NCBI RefSeq assembly: GCF_027409185.1
Contig: NC_084472.1
Location: 82,910,427 to 82,974,426, forward strand
Reading direction: 5' to 3'
DNA: 64,000 nucleotides
Origin: Cynocephalus volans
Taxonomy: Eukaryota; Chordata; Mammalia; Dermoptera; Cynocephalidae
Shown here: piece by piece, positions 59,811 to 64,000 of the stretch
How positions within the stretch are numbered: position 1 is the first letter of the stretch
How the letters are laid out: the number at the start of each line of letters is the position of its first letter
The notes under the pieces: model-generated
Databases searched by the model: none
What the model saw: only the letters and a program-made list of their open reading frames with translations
Told to the model about the DNA's origin: nothing
Made by a program: the position numbers and the translations under genes

Positions 59811-60375
59811 ATTACTGCACAACAGCTTTAGCTATTGATTAAATTTAAATTTTCAGTCTTTGTATTTAAAGAGTTTTTCAGAATTAATCTGTCTATGTTA
59901 CATTGTGTTTATATGATAGTCTGTAGGAATCAAAATAGTGTTACACTACATCATGGTTGAAGGTCAATATTAGGAATTTAGGACTCTTATAGGACTCAGG
60001 TGGGTGCGCAGAGTTAGCTCTATCTGTTACTAACACTAGGGTTTCTGAGGAATCAAGGCAGATTTAGAGATGAAGCTGGTCTCCAAATTCAGGGTAAATT
60101 CAGGGAGTCAGGTGATTAGAGAGAATAGTGTTATGAGAGTTCTAATTCTGAGGAAGGGGTTTTTTGACCCTCTTACCATCTTTATAATTTTCTGCTGGGT
60201 ATGGAATTGGGTAGCTGTGAACCCACCAGCTTGTCATTGCATCTCAGAGGCCTGATGACACTCAGTTGTTTAGGTGCCCTAATTTCTGGATGGCCCTTAG
60301 AGTGAAGGCCTAGATAATAAATCTTTAAACTCCTTGAATTTCATATCAGGGGTATGATAACTGTAACTCTGAAAT
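59811..60375. other. Unassigned intergenic sequence
   Basis: Nothing recognised. Confidence 0.5.
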
Positions 60376-60379
60376 TTTG

Positions 60380-60690
60380 TATTAGCTTTAAGTGTTCTCA
60401 GTTGCAAATAACAGAAAACTATTAAGCAATAGGTGTTTTAAAGCAATAGGAATTTACTTTTTTGCACCTAACAAGAAGTAGAAATCTGTTGGCATTGCTT
60501 CAGTAGCTCTAAAATAATAGAACTTATTTGTTGCCTTATGGTCACAAGAGAACTACTGTTGCTCCAGACATACACCCACATTTAAATCAGGAAAAAGGAG
60601 AATGACCTGGTACCAGCCACATCTTTCTCATTTTATTAGGAAAGCAAAAGCATTCCTAGACATTCCCAGCAGAATACTACTTTATTCTCA
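60380..60690. mobile_element. Ancient repeat, family uncertain
   Basis: 'agttgcaaataacagaaaac', 'caataggaatttactttttt' and 'tgatcaaatgatgtcacttg' recall an old LTR-type mammalian repeat. Confidence 0.35.
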
Positions 60691-60759
60691 TTGATCAAAT
60701 GATGTCACTTGACCTTATCAGTAAAGCCTACAATACTCCAATACTCATATACTCATAAC

Positions 60760-60804
60760 ATTTTTTTTCTTTTCTTTCTTTCTCTTTTTTTTTTTTTTTT
60801 TTTG
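60760..60804 (+). repeat. T-rich low-complexity tract
   Basis: Runs of T with a few C. It might be the tail of a minus-strand retroelement but no body or duplication was found. Confidence 0.8.
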
Positions 60805-61384
60805 GTTTGCTTTTAAATTTTAAAGGGTTTGGATTTCACTTCTGGGTCAGTGTACTATATAAGAGGAATAGCACATACAGAAACAAGTCAGATACTTAGG
60901 AGATGTTGAAAATTTAAGAACTATGTAAATTTCTAGAAAAATTTTAAACGACTTTGGATTTCATCAGAATGTAAATTTGGAGTTTGAACCAATCTTATTT
61001 AGATTTCAGGGATCAAAGAAGCCACATTCAATTTCAGATTTATGACTGTGGTGCTCAATGGGAGACCGTAAGGAAAATGGCAATCTTTTGTCTTTCTGTG
61101 ATATCAATTTAGAGTACCTAAATTATAACATAAAAAGTGAGAATTTTCCCTACTGTGGATGCAGTATAGTGGGTTAAGGGGAAATCTGCTGGTATTGCCA
61201 ATAATGGTGAAGTCCAAATTACAGAGTTGGAGAGTAAGGAGTTTGTAACAAATGCTAACAGCCATTTTCACATACTGCTGACTATTGTATTCAAGGCTTC
61301 AAAGGCAAGTTCAATCCTTAAATTGAGGAGAGGGACCTTACAATCTAGAGTAGCCTTAGCCTTAAAATCTCCAACAATCATTGC

Positions 61385-61535
61385 CTTCCTTTTTCCTTCA
61401 TTCTTTCCTTTCCTCTTTTTTCTTTGCTCTGTCTCTTCCTCCCTCTTTTTCTCCCTCCCTTTCTTCCTTCACCCCTTTCCTTTCCCTTCCTTTCCTTTCC
61501 TTCGCTTCCATTCTCTTCCCTTCCCTTCCTCTTCA
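61385..61535 (+). repeat. Polypyrimidine tract
   Basis: Almost entirely C/T with CCTTT units; gives spurious Phe/Ser/Leu-rich open frames in all three forward frames. Confidence 0.93.
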
Positions 61536-61539
61536 TTTC

Positions 61540-61960
61540 AAAAGTACTTATTGGTTGCCTACTGTGTGTCAGGAATATTTTTATGTGTTATGGATACAGT
61601 AGTGGACAAAACAGACAAAATTCCTACTCTGATGGAACTTATCTAAACTACTAAACAAATATATAGTATGTTAAAGAGTAGTAGAAGCCATGGAGGAAAA
61701 TAAAGCAGCATAATGGTATTGCAGGGATGGGATACTGGTGGTGAAGTGACTGATGAGAAGAGGTTTTGAAGGAAGAACATGCAGGACTTGGTAATGGCTT
61801 GGAAATGTGGTGTAAGAGAAAGGAGTTATGCACCAAAGTTTGGCTAGTTATACTGGGCAATGTGACTGACTAGAAACAACTTTGGATGAGAAATGGAATA
61901 AGTAATACATTTTTGGCTTTGGGTACAGAGTGACCTTGGAATGATTTAATTAAATGTAGT
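61540..61960 (+). mobile_element. Ancient interspersed repeat, tentative
   Basis: 'ttgcctactgtgtgtcagga', 'gtggacaaaacagacaaaat' and 'tgatggaacttatctaaact', then a 'ggaaaataaagcag' block, follow a common old mammalian repeat related to that at 18.7 kb. Confidence 0.5.
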
Positions 61961-63600
61961 ACTCTAACACATTTCTGAGCCTTATGAGGGTAAAATCTGT
62001 GTTGCTTACTGTGGACCCAGGAAGAAATAGAAGTGATTACTGGTGTTGAGAGAGTAGCTCCAAGGTAGTAGGAGCAAGACTCTTCTGCTCAATTACTGAT
62101 ATCTTCTTCCAGAGGAATCCACATCCCTAGTTGACTAAACATTAGTGTTTAAGTCAGTTGGAGTAAGAGAACAAAAAGCTAAGGAATGTTGGGAGAAGAC
62201 AACTTTCTTATGTCTTTACATTTCCTTTCATGTTGAGGGTATGCATTAGATACTTGGTCTTGCTACTCTTTTACTGCCAGTGGTTTCTTTGATTGATAAA
62301 AGAGAGACTCTTTTCTTTGGAATTACTCAACTGGGCATGCCAGACTCATCTTTGACCTTTTTCCTTTTGAGCTTTAGCTGCTCACAAGGAGTAGATTCTT
62401 TGCACCTGCCTTGTCATACCTGGCTGGGTAAGTCTGCACAATTCTGGGGTTTAATGCTAGTCCACTTAACTCTCAAAGTAAGAGATAGCCTCTGACTTAG
62501 GCTTTATAACTTATAAAAGTGATCTTCAGGCCTTTGTATGTCACTCCTTAATTTTAAATTTCAGTTTACTCAGAACCCTGGTGTGGAAAAGGAGTACTAT
62601 TTACTGAATCCCTTAAGGATCTAAACAGCAATAATAATCACACCGCCATCTCCTGTTTCATAGCAGTTTACAGAGCATATCCATACATGTCATCTATATA
62701 TGGCTTCTATTTTGCTGTGAAGGAATTCAAGTTTATAGACATGAAATGGTATTATCAAACTCATAGTTACTAAAAGTAGCAGTGAGATACCATCTCCAGG
62801 TCTCCTTACTATAAAATAAAATGTTTTTGCCCCCTTATATCCACAACTGCTTTGGATATACTGTATATTAAGGATAAGTTTTCGTTGCCTCACTGGGATA
62901 GTTCATAAATTCATCAAAGTTTGTGCAGCAGCATAGGGAACCTTTGTCAAATTGTGAAAATAGAAAACTTGCCACTGTATATTTTATTATAGACTTGCAC
63001 ATTTGTTCATCCATCTCATTTAAAACATGTCAGATTTTTTATTCATGTCTGAAAAATATTCAAATATATTTTCCTTGAGAGTTGCACTTCATGGAGTTTT
63101 TTATTTAAAGTGCTGAATTTTTGTATTAATTTTGTTATGTTTGTTGATCTGGTGATATTTGTGACTCAGCTAAGAAATGAATAATGACATCCCAACACTG
63201 TTTCTATAGCAGTTGCTTTCCACCAAGTATCTTTTAATTTCTCCATCTTGGCAGAATGCAATATCTGTTAGTTATCTCAAAATTTCTAATGTCTCTTGCT
63301 TCACAGTGGAAACTACGTTGTGCTTATTTTTATGTGAGGGAAACTCTAACATGTGAGTACCTAGGAGAGTCATTATGGACAGATAATAGTACACTATGAA
63401 TGGCACTGGAATGTTTCCATGTGGCAGTAAACTCTTATCTCCAGCCAAGACCCATCAACAAAAATAGAAGGAATGTGAATTATCCATTGAGGCTGTGCAT
63501 TTACTATTAAGAGCAACTGTGCAATCTAGTTTTCAAGACCCATGCTATGCAAACACATTTTTCTACATTACATAATGTTATCATTTAAATATTGTCATTC
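61961..63600. other. Unassigned intergenic sequence
   Basis: AT-rich, no gene seen. Confidence 0.5.
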
Positions 63601-63609
63601 AAATGTGAA

Positions 63610-63835
63610 GACCAGCTGTGCATATCAGGACACAGCTGTCGGGTTGAGGTGCAGATAAGCCATCTGGTGCTTGGTTCTGGGTGGTTAAATTCCAGCCGGG
63701 GATTTAACTTCATATCCAGCTGTGATAAAGTAAATTGAAGGCTACATATTATTCCTCAGAAATCACTCCTTTGGGATATTTCTCAGAAATAAATTTTAAC
63801 CAGAGGTGTCATTGATTGGTTTTACACTTTCAATT
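63610..63835. promoter_or_regulatory. Candidate regulatory element: clustered E-box and GATA motifs
   Basis: CAGCTG occurs three times (63,613-63,618, 63,633-63,638, 63,718-63,723) and CATCTG once (63,661-63,666). GATA cores lie at 63,653-63,658 and 63,723-63,728, the latter overlapping the last E-box. Non-repetitive and more balanced in base content than its surroundings. Enhancer function is inference only. Confidence 0.3.
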
Positions 63836-64000
63836 ATAGCATTTGCCATAATAAAACCAAAAAAGAAACTGTTCAGTCATTTCATTTTCTTTGTATGAAA
63901 TAAAACAAAATAGCTAAAGAGAATGAAGCTTTTTAGTCTTCTTGGAATTATATGTGTACAGGGACAATTGGCAGTAAAATTGCCTAGCTTTAAATATCTC

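Overview
This is a stretch of nuclear genome from a placental mammal. It holds one complete protein-coding gene, AGA (aspartylglucosaminidase, a lysosomal glycoprotein-degrading hydrolase), on the minus strand at 44,883-54,984. The other roughly 54 kb is AT-rich intergenic DNA and introns filled with transposable elements of several ages. None of the many short open frames outside AGA looks like a gene.

The best clue to the organism is a set of short interspersed elements derived from tRNA-Ile. They have monomer and dimer forms, recognisable A and B boxes, A-rich tails and clean target-site duplications. They match what I remember of the CYN elements of colugos (Dermoptera). I saw no Alu element, which argues against a higher primate. 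Colugo is an inference from repeat type, not a database match.

Layout. 1-44.1 kb is intergenic 3' of AGA. It contains an L1 ORF2 relic, tRNA-Ile SINEs, a hAT-Charlie relic split by a GC-rich retro-insert, several MaLR LTRs, a complete MaLR element with two LTRs (15.3-18.5 kb), a solo ERVL LTR (26.0-26.5 kb), a recent 5'-truncated retroinsertion (30.0-30.2 kb), a nested hAT/SINE stack (36.1-37.2 kb) and old MIR/L2 pieces. 44.9-55.0 kb is AGA: nine coding exons, all with GT-AG introns and phases that join into 346 codons. About 54.7-55.2 kb is its CpG-island promoter, with a TCTCGCGAGA palindrome, a GC box and an ETS site. 55.2-64 kb is intergenic 5' of AGA, with an L1 3' end, a MaLR LTR, microsatellites and a cluster of E-box and GATA motifs near the right edge.

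AGA is intact. The signal peptide, the Thr206 nucleophile, the substrate-contact residues, both N-glycosylation sites and the four known disulphides are all encoded. Relative to the human protein as I remember it, the precursor has two extra cysteines, Cys149 and Cys195. I found no previously undescribed biological system; the points of interest are these protein changes, the promoter palindrome, the nested element histories and one unclassified retro-insert.
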